In this document: positions 11,648 through 23,554 of the stretch, piece after piece
How positions within the stretch are numbered: the stretch's first letter is position 1
Layout of the letters: each line of letters starts with the position of its first letter
From: Ichthyophthirius multifiliis
Lineage: Eukaryota > Ciliophora > Oligohymenophorea > Hymenostomatida
Length of the DNA: 64,000 nt
Direction of reading: 5' to 3'
Assembly (NCBI RefSeq): GCF_000220395.1
Contig: NW_004086288.1
Location: forward strand, 1-64,000
The notes under the pieces: generated by a model
Told to the model about the DNA's origin: nothing
Seen by the model: only the letters and a program-made list of their open reading frames with translations
Database searches by the model: none
Made by a program: the position numbers and the translations under genes

Positions 11648-13222
11648 ATGGAAGATGGTGAATTATCAGACGCAGAAATTGAATATGAATTAAGTACATA
11701 AGCTGAAAAAACATAAAATATAAAACGAGAATGCTGTCGTTCATTTTATTATTATCACGAAATATTGCAAACAAGTGAATCAAATACAATAGACTATAAA
11801 TAATATTCATGGCCAATAGTTAGTCCTTAAATAACTAGAAAACTAGCTATTGAAATTTTGAGTTTTTTAAATACTAATGGAGGAGCTATTTTAATAGGAA
11901 TTACTGACTTAACATATAAAGTTATTGGCATTAAATTATTTTTAAAATAAAGAGAAGAATTTACTAAATATGTAATTTTTAGTATATATGCGCATATATT
12001 AATATTTTTTGTACAATAAAAAATAAATAATAGTTAGATGATAAAATAATTTCATTTATAAATCCTGTAATAAATGATGAAATTTAAGTTGATTTCATTC
12101 CAATTAAAGGCTCAGAAGGTTGGAAAAATAATTTATATGTGGCACGAATTTTAGTTTAGTAAGGAAGAACTGATTAAATATATACATATAGTAGTGAAAT
12201 GACCGAAACAATAAGCGCTTTTAGGAGACTTTCATCATGTATAACATTAAGAAGCGAATAAATAAAGCAAGAAATAATAAATAGAGCATAAAATTAAAGA
12301 TAATAAATAATAGAAAAACATAAATGTACACATCCAGATATTGATGGATTAACACAAAGTAATATGATGTCTTAAATGGAAAAAGAACACTTAGAAGAAT
12401 TAAGAGAAAAACAAAAAACGAATATTAATACGAGATTAAAAATGAATATTAATTTGAAATTTATAATCGAATAAATTTTTCGTTAATAAAATGTAATGAA
12501 TGTGCAGAAAGTTTAGTTTTTTTATGAAGGAAATATTTACTAAGAGGAATATATAATTTAATTATGTTTTACATTATGGGAGTGTATTTATATATATTTT
12601 ATATAAGGAAGATTTGATTTTGGTAGATGAAATATTAAAAAATTAAAATGAAAAAATAATTTAATTTTTAGGAGAATTTTTATTGAGAATTGTTTTTATG
12701 AATAAAACTTATTTTGAAAAAAATTCTGAAATTTAAAATTTAATTATTTTTGAAAATATTGATAAAAATTAATTCGCAAATTTCAAAGAATTTCTAAATG
12801 AAAAACTAGAAGATAAATCAGATTTTAATTTTTTATAATTGGATTTCAATATTTTCCTTTCTGTTAAAAATATCAATAAAATTCTACTCAATTTAAATTA
12901 TTTGAGAAAAATTATTGGTAAAAGGTTCACTTTTTATAATTCTTAAGATATTAGATATGGACTATCAGATAACTTTAAAGTTATAATCCAAAATATTTCC
13001 AATTTGTATTCTTTTAAAAGTTTTTTTGATTATCTTTGTGATGGAATTGAATGTGTAGGCCAGGATATTGAAGAAGATTAAGTAGTTGTATTTTTTAAAA
13101 GTCCTGTAGATTTTATTTTGGGTTGTGAAAGACTTATTTATGTTTCATACTATGATAAATTATATAAAAATTTTGCGAAAAATGGAAAAATATATTGTTA
13201 TGTGCAACTGATTTAAAAATGA
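11648..13222 (+). CDS. Schlafen-like protein with AlbA_2 domain, 3 exons, 488 aa
   Basis: Joining 11648-11971, 12034-12565 and 12612-13222 (introns 62 and 46 bp) gives exactly 489 codons. The N-terminal part carries the Schlafen/AlbA_2 hallmark ILSFLNTNGGAILIGITD followed by KVIGI, after a conserved acidic lead-in and Cys-rich KRECCRSF. The domain continues in exon 2 with FIPIKGSEGWKNNLYVARI. In this family the domain is a nucleic-acid-binding or, in some members, RNA-cleaving module; I cannot tell whether the acidic catalytic residues are present. The C-terminal 250 residues (LIIFENIDKNQFANFKEFL, VVVFFKSPVDFILGCERL) are unfamiliar and have no membrane segment or helicase motif. It precedes the BEACH gene in the same orientation with a 500-bp AT-rich gap. 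Confidence 0.72.
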
Positions 13223-13722
13223 AATATTTAAATTTTATTTATAGGAAAAGCTATGTTACAGACAAAAATATTAATATATATTTTTATAAATTTTAATAGA
13301 TGTATATATTTAAAAGCCTAAAATCATGTTAATTGCAATTTTCATATTTTTTTAAAAAAAAATTAATTTTATACAAATATACCATATGGTTAAATTTTAT
13401 TTATTTTTAATTTATAAAATTTATTATAATTTTTTTTTTTTATATTTTCTATAAGTATATAATATTACTTTTTTTATTATTATTTTAATAAAAATGAAAC
13501 AATTTAGTTCTTATATTATTAATAGAAATATTTTAATTTAATTTTATTTTGCACTTAAAAAAAAATAAATATTGAATAATCATAAATAAAAATATTATAA
13601 AAAAATTTCGCCTATAAATAAAAAACTATTTTTTAATAAATTTAAATAAAAATAAAATAAAAATATTTCTAAAAAAAATAAAAAATATAATACAAAAGCA
13701 TTCACATTACAATTTAGACAAA
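13223..13722. other. Intergenic AT-rich stretch
   Basis: A 500-bp gap between the Schlafen-like and BEACH genes. It holds A- and T-runs and scattered short frames with no gene-like composition. The BEACH promoter must lie in its distal part. Confidence 0.5.
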
Positions 13723-16700
13723 ATGCAAAATATATAAGAGTAATAATAAATAGATGAATTACTATCATATTTATTTTATGATGTAAAATCGAAAGCCATA
13801 CATAAGCATTACTAAATTAGTAATATAATAATAAATCCTCAGCAAGTATATTACTTATTTGAGCAATTAAAATCTATATAAAATCCAAAATAAAAAGTAA
13901 TAAATATACTTAATAATATATAAAATATAAAAAAGATCTTATTCTTACAAAAACTATCTTATATTTTAATGTCTATTTAAACAAATGCAGTATTATTAGT
14001 ATAGAAAAGCATTAAAAGCTAAGAATATCCACCGAAAAATATATTAGATTATACTATAAGTGAATACCTTAATACTGATGATAAGGAATTGAAAAAATCA
14101 TATAATACATTCATTTCAATTCTTTTAAAATACAATTATATTTCTAAATATAATATTTATAATATGATTAGACAGAATGCTATAGACTTTCAAACAAACT
14201 AATTAAAGTTTGAAAAAGCTATAAATTCAGTATGTATCCTTAGAGATATATTAGGATATTAAATTTGGAGTAGTTAAAATGAGCCTAATAATTATTTTTA
14301 TTTTAATGGATTGAGAAGTGGATTAGATATTATAAATGCAAACCATATCAAATGGTTTTTTAGTAAAGTTATATTTATATTATGTAAATTATATTATTTT
14401 ATTTTTTTTTTTTAAAAAAAATAAAAAAAGAATTAGTTTTTTTTTATTTAAATTGACAAAAAAAATAATTTTTTAATAAAAAAAATAAATATATATATAG
14501 CTTTTATTTGATTTTTTTTAATAAAAAAAAAACTAAATCAAGTAAAAAAAAAAAAAAAGATTAAAAAACTTTTTATTTTTTTTTTTTTGATTTAAGTTTT
14601 TTTATAAATAAAAAAAAATCAATAAAAAAGTTTTGTATAAAATTATTAATTTTTCTTATAAAATTTTTATTAATAAATAGGGAATTATTTTGTTTTTTTG
14701 TTTTTTTACATGAATCTGGTCCTAAAAAGCATTAATCTATTTTTTCTGCATAAGCTGAAAATAAAGACTTTGAATTTTATATAGGAGAAGATGGAAAATT
14801 AAATTACAGATGTGAAAAGAAAGATCCTATATCCTTAATAAAAATTCCTTTTAATACATGGAATAAACTCGGAATTTAATTATTACATACAAAAGGAATG
14901 CTTTAAGATAAATATCACATTAGTATATATTTAAATGAAGATATAATTTAAAATATAAATATTGATTTTCCAAAAATTAAATCTGAAAGTTATTTATAAA
15001 AAATGTGTTTTTTCAAAAATTTACTTGGAAGAGTTTCAACTATTCTTATGTTTGGTAGCCAAGAAAATATAACGTAATATTTAATAAAAATATATAATTT
15101 ATTCTTTGTTTTTTTTAGATTTATTTAATTTATGGAAATTTTTAATAATTTGAAATTCGGAATAGAGAATAATTAAGATCTGGAATAATTTTTGAATATT
15201 CTAAAAAATTAATAAATTAAAAAATTTCAAATACTTTTTACACCAATAAGAGCAAGCTAAAAAATTGCTTATGATATTGTTTCTAAAAAATAAGCTTCTT
15301 TTTGCGAAAATACAGGATTTTTAGTCCGTGATTATAGAAAAAAAAGTATTTAATTGAATAATATATTACCTTTTTATTATTATTTGTAATTTTGTGATAA
15401 TTAAATTGAGTTTTTGAATGAACTTTTAAATCTTGTGGATTTATTAATGAAGAACTATTAAAAAGAAATGAAAGAAATGAATTTTTTTATTATTATATCT
15501 TAATTTATTAATGATAGTAATATAAATATTTTAAATAATTAAATTGTTGAGAAAATGATGGAAATTAGAATAAATATATTTGATAAATAATTAAAAGATG
15601 ATGTATTATTTTTTTTTTTAATAATTAATATTATTTATTTAAATTTTATAGTATTTTGTTTAATTTTTAATGAACACAAATATTATTAATATAGAAAATA
15701 TTTAAACTTTTTAATCTTATTTTGATTATATATATAATATATATATTGAGAACTTCAAACATAATATTAAACTATTTGGAATATAAGATATTTTAGAATA
15801 TATTGTAAAATATTTTAATTTTTTTAATATATCTAACTAATAATAATTATATTAATAAATATTTTTTATTTTATTTAAAAAAAGTCTTCGAAATTTGAAG
15901 GAAAAATATAAATCTGCTGCTAATAACATTCTTATATTGAAAAAAATTATGAATTTTTAATTAAAGATTATAATAAAAAACTAAAATATATTTTACATTT
16001 AATTGAAAAGTTACTAATATATAGTAAAGAAAAAGATGATACTGTAAATGATTTTTTTCTTTTAATTAAATCTTTTGTTAATGACTATTCTCCATGTTTT
16101 TATATTTAAATCTTAAAAAAAATAACTGTAAAAATAAATTAATCTTAAAAATTATTTTAAAAATATTATTAAAATTAAAAGAATATTTTAATAAATGAAG
16201 ATGAGTAGAATTTCATATTTATTTAAATATTTATGTAAAATAATGGAGTAAACTACATAATATACTTATTATAAAAATAAGATTGTTAAAGTAATATTTT
16301 ATTTCCCCACCTCCACAAAAAATTAAAATTAAAAAAATAAGTTATAAAAGCACTATGTATAAAAGTACTAAGTTTGATATCAAGAAGTGAATACATAATA
16401 AAGAATGACATAAAATATATTCAAGATATAGAATATGACTAAAGTATATCTCTTTTAATATATTTTGCTTTATAAAACTTACCATTTACAACAAAGCAAA
16501 ATGATTTCGTAATAATAGATTAAAAAGATATATTAGAAATTTAAACTAAATATAAATCCTAATAATTAATTCTTTCAAATAAAAATGGTTAAAAAATAGA
16601 CGAAAATTCGGATTAAAACTAAAATGAAAAGACAGATTAAGTGGAAATTTCTTTTTTCGAAAATTCTAAAAAAATCAATTTTATTCCTCTCTATACTGTA

Positions 16701-18847
16701 ATTATGGAATGGATGCTTAATAGAGATTTAACAAACAAATTAAAAGAACTAGTCATTATAGACGAAAAAGATACTATTTAATTCAAAAGTGTTTTTTAGT
16801 TACTTGTTGATGTTTATAATATGTGTGATTAATTAATTTAAAATATAATTTTAACAGACATGTATTTACTTATTAAATGGAACGCCAAAAATAAACTTAT
16901 AATGTTACAAAATATAGAATTTAATAATTGGCTATTGGATCTATTATATTAAATAATTTAAAATGAAGAAAGCCAAAATCAGAATATGGAAAATACATGG
17001 AATTTCGGTACAAAAATACTATCTATTTTGCTAAAATTTGGAATGAACTAAGTGGAGAACAAAACAATTTAATACATAGTTCATTTAGAGAAAATAAATG
17101 AAGAAATTAATTGTGAAACTTAGCAAAAAATATTAGCTAATTAAAATGTATCATTTATTTTTTTGCAAAGATTGCTTTCTATTTATTGTTTAGATAGTAT
17201 AAAAGATGATATAAAATAAATTTCTGAAATATCTGTTTCTTTATTATAAAATAATATTAGAATTTTAATTAATTATATTTTCTTTTTTGTTTTTAATAAA
17301 AATAATAATAATTCTACTCTAAATTATGACGGATAACATAATTAAAACTTTTAATTTTTTCCTTTTTTAAAATTTTATAACTTTAGTTTCAAAAGAAAAG
17401 GATTTTCCTAAACCTTATAAAGCTTTTTATGGATTTAATGTATGGATAGACACTCCTGTAATTTAAAAAATAATTAATCTTTACACACATTTATTCCAAA
17501 AGTAATTTCATGAAAGTGAAAAACTAATCTAAATCCAATTTTAATTACAAAACTAAAATTTATGTAAATTTTTATTTTTTAAATAATCCGAAAATCTCTT
17601 CTTTGTTTAAAAAATATACCTTTTAACTGCTTTTTTAATAGAATTTAATTTAAAAGAAGGAATTAATGTGAAATTTAATGAAAATTTAACTTTCTTATAA
17701 AATTTAATTATTTCATGTATAATATGTGCTCATAATATAAAAAGTATAAATGAAATATAAAGGGCAAGCGATTTTATAATAAACTCGATTTCCTATATTT
17801 ACTTCCTAAACGAAAAAATGTCCAAAAACATATAAATATAGGAAATATTGGTAAACATATTTTCCATTATAATAAAGGTAATTGAAAAAAATTTAGAAAA
17901 TTTATTAATTACTAATATTTTTTGCTCTATTCTTTAAGATGAGGAAAACAAAAATCTTCTAAATTAAGAAATAATAACTAATATTTCCAAAAATAATACT
18001 AATAAATAATTTTTACAAGAAATAATTTTAAGTGAACGATTTGTAAATTGTTTTGAGAAAATTCAAAAAAATAACGAAATTAATGAAAGTACTATAAATA
18101 ATGATTTTTTTTAATAATATAAGAACAAATTAATTTTAAATTTGAAATAAGATAAATAAAAAAATAAAGCTATTAAAAAAATAACTCGATAAAAATACGA
18201 AATAGAATAATATGAAATATAAAAAAATATATTAATTTACGAAAAAAAATTATTCACAAATGATAAATAAGAATAAACTATTAGATTTGCAAAAAATCAA
18301 TGGCACAAAATTTGGAAAAAATAAAGAATTTTTGGAGGATTTTGGAAAAATGAAAAATTCAAAGCTTAAAATGATAACATTTTTGATATAAAAGTAAACT
18401 ATATATTTTTTTTGAAACAAAATATATAAAGTAAAAAAACATTTTTTTATATAGGATTTTACTTATGAAAAGTTGAATTAAAAAAAATTGTTTTATTATA
18501 AAATGTCCAAATATTAAACCAAATCAGGAATAAGGCCGTTATTAAAAATAAAATTAATAGAAAAAGAATTTTAGAAGAATAATAATAAAAATAATGCATA
18601 AATGTAAAGAAAAAAGTTGACTCTTCTCTAAGAATAAATTGAATATTAATAATGCGAGCAGCAACTATATAAGGATTAACTAACTCCATTATAACAATAA
18701 GGGAATATAAAAAAGAAATAATTTTAAAGATTTTCAATAATAAAACAATTAAAATAGATATACACAGGTATAAACTAGAAGGTAATATAACAATAATAAC
18801 AATATTAAAAAGATGATTTTTATTTCTAAAATAATAAATAAAATAAC

Positions 18848-18887
<40 letters not shown>

Positions 18888-21511
18888 TTTATAATAATAG
18901 TATTAATATTTATAATAATATTAATAATGGTATTTGTAACTCTAACATTTTTTTTTACAAATGTTAATGGATAAAATCCTTAACAATAAGAAACGGTACT
19001 ATAAAACTTGACTAAAATTATTTAACATTTTATTTTGAGAATATTATCGAAAAAGAATCCCATTTATGTATATAAAATCACACAATTCCTGACTATAGAA
19101 TGTTATTAAAAGTTTGGTAAATAAATTATATTAAGAAAATATTAAGAAGGAGATATGTACTAAGAAAATCTGCTGTTGAATTTTTTTTTATAGATGGATC
19201 TTAATTATTACTAAATTTTCCAGATAAAGAAATTTCAGATTCTGTTGTTGAAAAAATATCTTTTTTTTCCAAAATATAAGAATAGAAAACAAAAAACATT
19301 GAAAAAATGAAACATTTTAAAGAATGGGTTAATTGTAAATACTCCAATTTATAATATTTAATGCTTTTGAATTTCCTTTCTGGTCGTTCTTTTAAAGACT
19401 TAACTTAATATCCTGTATTTCCTTGGATTTTTCAAAAATATGATAATAAAGAATTAAATCTATCAGAATAAACTCTATATAGAGACCTATCTAAGTCTAT
19501 GGGAGCATTAGGGACAGAAGAAAGAATTAAATAATTCATATTTAAATACGAAAGTGGAATATAAGATATCCCTCCTTATCATTTTGGCACACATTATAGT
19601 TCCCCAGCTATAATTTATTAGTATTTATTAAGAATAAAGCCATATACTGATGGTGCATGGATTCTATAAAACGGTAAATTTGATATTGCAGATAGACTTT
19701 TTTTTTCTATGAAAGAAACTTACAAAAACGCTACTGAAGAAACATCTGATGTGAGAGAATTATTACCTGAGTTTTTCTTTTTACCAGAACTTTTTTTAAA
19801 TTTAGATGCAAATGATTTCGGATTATAATAAACTAAAGAAAGAGTTCATAATGTTTCTTTACCTCCTTGGTGTGGATAAGACCCTTTTAAATTCGTAGTC
19901 TGGCATAGAAAAGGATTAGAAAATGAATTAGTTTCGAAGAATATAAATTAATGGATTGATTTGATTTTCGGGTACAAATAAAAAGGAAAAGAAGCAGAGA
20001 ATAATCTTAATAAATTTTATTATCTTACTTACGAAGATGCTATTGATATTGATAGTATTAAGGATGAAAATTATAAAATTGGAATTGAAAGTTAAATTAT
20101 TAATTTTGGATAAACTCCTTCTTAAATTTTCTAGGTTTAACATGTCTAAAGAATTCTTAATTAAACTAAAATGCTTTTAACATTTACTGAATTAAGTACC
20201 TCTTTGTAGTTTTTTAGATCGGTTTGTAAAAACTAAAAAAGTAATGAAGGATAGAATTTGTAATTAAAAGATTTTTATTTTAATTCTTTAAAAGATAGAA
20301 CTATTGTTTCGTTAAAATATATGGATGAAGATAAGGTATTGGCTTTAAGAAAAAATGGAGAAGTTAGTATCATTAAGTATTTTTTTTTATTTATTTTCAT
20401 TTTACTTTATTTTATTTAAAAAAAAAGACTTTTAACTTCTTAAGATCCAAGAGATTATCCATTTAAAGTTAATACAATAAGTGATAGAGAAATATAACTC
20501 GATTATTTAAAAAATGAAAAATTATATAATGTGTTTTGTCTTGATGAATCATGTTCCTTTTAAATTCCTCCTTTTTTATTTTTGAATTAAGGAAAAGTTT
20601 AAACAAAAATAAAAATATTTATTTTTATATAAAACATTAAACATACTTAACATTTTATTTAACAAAAAAATAGCTTATTTTAACTGGAGGACTATGGGAC
20701 GGTCATTTAAATTTATATAATGTAGAAAGTGAGAAAATAACATAAGATTTTAAAGAATTTCATTTTGAAACTGTAACAGCAATGAACTTTGAAAATCGAT
20801 ATTAAATTCTAATCACAGGTTCTAAAAATGGAGATGTCTGTATAATAAAAGTAAGCCCTGACTATTAATCATTTAATGAAATTTATCATTATTATGATCA
20901 TTTTGAGGAAATTACAGATATAAATATTTGTGAAGATATGATAAGTTTTGCAACAAGCAGTTTAGATGGAACTATTAATTTATATAATTACCAAAGTTAT
21001 TAGTTTTTGAGATAATATAATCACCCAAAATATTATCCAATTAATAAAGTCGAAATATCAATTTGTCCTTTGTATTCTATTATTTTCTTTTCATAAAGAG
21101 ATTGTACTTTTTATTCATATAGTATCAATGGATAATTTTTAGCTTCCTTTAAAGAAGATTCTATGATTATTTTAAATCCTAAAATTATTAAAGATTCTTA
21201 ATAAATGGAATATTTTGTAAAAATTTAATTTATTTATAAAAATATAAAAAAAAAATATATATTTATATTTTTTTAAAAAATAGGTATATGTTAATTATAG
21301 TAAACAACATATATAAATTTTAGAATTGCCTTACCTTAAAAATATTCGTAAATTAGAAAAACCTAAATACTTTCCAAATATGATTTGCTGGTGTAATTCT
21401 TTAGATAATAAATATGTTATTTGTGGTAGTGAAGATACTTAAGTTTATTTTATTATTGATCCCAAAACGTTTGAGGCGAATGTTTATAAGTAGATAAATT
21501 AATTTTTATGA
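13723..21511 (+). CDS. BEACH-domain WD40 protein (neurobeachin/LRBA type), about 2,200-2,400 aa, multi-exon
   Basis: A giant scaffold of the kind that controls vesicle fission and sorting. The order matches the NBEA/LRBA family. There is an N-terminal alpha-solenoid from Met 13723. A ConA-like lectin module follows (ELFCFFVFLHESGP to GRVSTILMFG, about 14690-15070). A long helical middle comes next (for example ILFTPIRASQKIAYDIV, then LNRDLTNKLKE). The PH-BEACH region has QWHKIWKKQRIFGGFW near 18300, RNGTIKLDQNYLTFYFEN near 18995 and RRYVLRKSAVEFFFIDGS. The BEACH core is 19340-20000 (YLMLLNFLSGRSFKDL, YPVFPWIFQKY, HFGTHYSSPAIIYQYLLR, LLPEFFFLPELFLN). WD40 repeats end it (LTGGLWDGHLNLYNVES, TSSLDGTINLYNY). 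The BEACH block 19100-20360 is open without interruption. Exact intron borders in the first half are only partly resolved. A run of 14 Asn codons sits near 18845-18885. Confidence 0.9.
14356..14690 (+). repeat. Long intron of the BEACH gene built of A/T homopolymer palindromes
   Basis: Between the solenoid exon and the lectin-module exon lies about 330 bp of alternating A and T homopolymers. They include interrupted inverted repeats around TTTGATTT/AAATCAAG-type cores (about 14495-14635). The exon resumes after an AATAG acceptor near 14680. The precise donor is uncertain. Confidence 0.5.
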
Positions 21512-22194
21512 AAACATAGATTATAGGAAGTTGGCTTTTATAATTGTTTATTAATTTTTAATATTGAAAAAAAAAAAAAATTAAATATACTTTATTATAA
21601 AAATTATTACTTTATAAATAAGTAATAATAATAATAATAGGTATCATAATTTAAAGTAAAAAATATATTTTATATAATATATAGTAGTAAATATATATCT
21701 TAATTTTTATTAATAAAAATTCTGTTAATTTTTTCATTTCTTTTTTTAAAACAAAATCTTTAAGATATTTAAATAATCACAAGCCTATAAAATTATATAT
21801 TTTTAAAAAATGAAAAATTAATTTTAATTTAATAATTAATAATACTAAGTTTTATTATTTACTTATCAATATTAAAATTAAAATTGAATAATACTAAAAT
21901 AATGTGATTAACCTTTGATACAAACCTTTTCTGAAAAATAATTAGAAGGGGGGGGGGGTTATCTTGAAAAAGAATTTCGAAAAATAGAAATATTAATGTT
22001 AATGTTAGCCATATCAAACTTAAACAAAAATAAATATATGTTTATTTAAATAATAAAATAAGGAAATGTAAAATTAAAAAAATCATATTATAATATTCAT
22101 ATAAATTAATGTTTTATTCATTTATATTTTTTCGAAAAGCATTTTGTTTGTTTAATAAATTAAAATATACTTATTGCTTTTCAGAAATAAATAA
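21512..22194. other. Intergenic region with an isolated G11 tract
   Basis: No gene is visible. The sequence is AT-rich except for an uninterrupted run of 11 G at 21948-21958, which is exceptional in this background. The distal end has modest G+C and may contain the 5' leader of the next, unresolved gene. Confidence 0.5.
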
Positions 22195-23400
22195 AATGTC
22201 AAATATAATATGTTTTTCATTAAATTAAAAGCGTTATAATTCAAAGTATAATTATTTACATTATATAGAATAATATTAAATACAATAATTTATATACGAA
22301 ATTTTAAATAATATAATTACTCCTAAAATTAAAATAAGTTCTATACATATGTATAATTCCTCTAATAATGCCTTTTAAAATATGCAAACATATTTTTATA
22401 AACTATAATTTTATGTGATAAAATTAAAGAAAAAATACTTTCTAATGAATTAAAGAAAAAATACTTCCTAATAAATTTAGGTAATACGCTTTAATTAATA
22501 TTATCAAATGAATTGATAAAACTAAATTTAAATATATAAAATATTAAAATAAAAAAAAATAAGTATGAAAACTGGAGAATTAATTGATAAATAATTAAAA
22601 TCTTGATTTTTCTTATAATTTCATGTGGAAAAAGTGACATAATAAAAATGCATAATAAGTTCGAAAAAATTCAGTTAATATTTATTGAGTTGAAGAAATA
22701 GCAAAAAATAAAATTAATTTAAAATAAAAAGTATACTATAATTAATGCTTATTTATATATTTAATGATGGAATATATTTCTTAAATTTAAAATTACTTCA
22801 AAAAATTTAATCATAATTTAAAAATCTTAATGGAGCCAATTTTAAGTTAGGATTTTAGTTAATACATATTTTAATATTTTAAAAACTCAAATTAATTAAT
22901 ACTTATTTTTGATAGTTTTTATCATTTGATTAACGTTAAAAGATTAAGATTTAAAAATATAGAATTTTTTTAGATTATTTCTTCATATTTATTAAATTGC
23001 AATATATAAGATTGATAATATTTTCTTTCATCTATATCATTAATTATTTAATAAAATATGTGAAGCATATAACCATATATTAATCGAAATATGTATTATC
23101 ACTAATTGGGTAATTTTACAAAAAAAAATCACTTAATTTGTTAGATAATCTTTTCGTCTTTAAATAATTAATATGGGGAAAAAATGAATAATTAATTAAG
23201 GGTAAAAACCGAAAAAACAAATAAATAAGATTTATTAAAAAAATTACTCAAGTATTAAGTATTATTTAAAATTTGAATAAATATTTAATTAAAATTTAAG
23301 AAATATATTTATCAAAATAATTCATAAGCTGAAGTAAAAAAATTAATAAATGTTTAACTAAAAAAAATATAAGTTTAGTTTTTTATAATGAATTTATTAT
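22195..23400 (+). CDS. Probable multi-exon gene or decayed gene, exon structure unresolved
   Basis: Several plus-strand blocks have gene-like composition but lie in different frames. They are MSNIICFSLNQKRYNSK from 22195; KKYFLINLGNTLQLILSNEL near 22455; LIIFLIISCGKSDIIKMHNK-like near 22600; MMEYISQIQNYFKKFNHN to FKNIEFFQIISSYLLNCNI from 22764; and ICEAYNHILIEICIITNWV near 23050. One GT-AG intron of about 41 bp (near 22415-22455) joins the first two blocks in frame. I could not join the rest. The helical, Leu/Ile-rich character resembles HEAT/ARM solenoids such as exportins, but no motif proves it. It may be an ordinary spliced gene or a pseudogene. Confidence 0.4.
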
Positions 23401-23554
23401 TTCTAATAATTTTATGAAAAAAAAAAAAATATTTTAATTTTAAATTTATATATTCTGATTGTTATTACTTTTTCTAAATTTTATATAAACTTTTATTAAA
23501 ATATATAAATTATTAATAATAATTTATTTATTTTTAAATAATTAATCATAATAA

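Noticed and set aside
18459-18737. Minus-strand 92-codon ORF
   Set aside because: It lies antisense to the PH-BEACH exon of the BEACH gene, which has clear homology.
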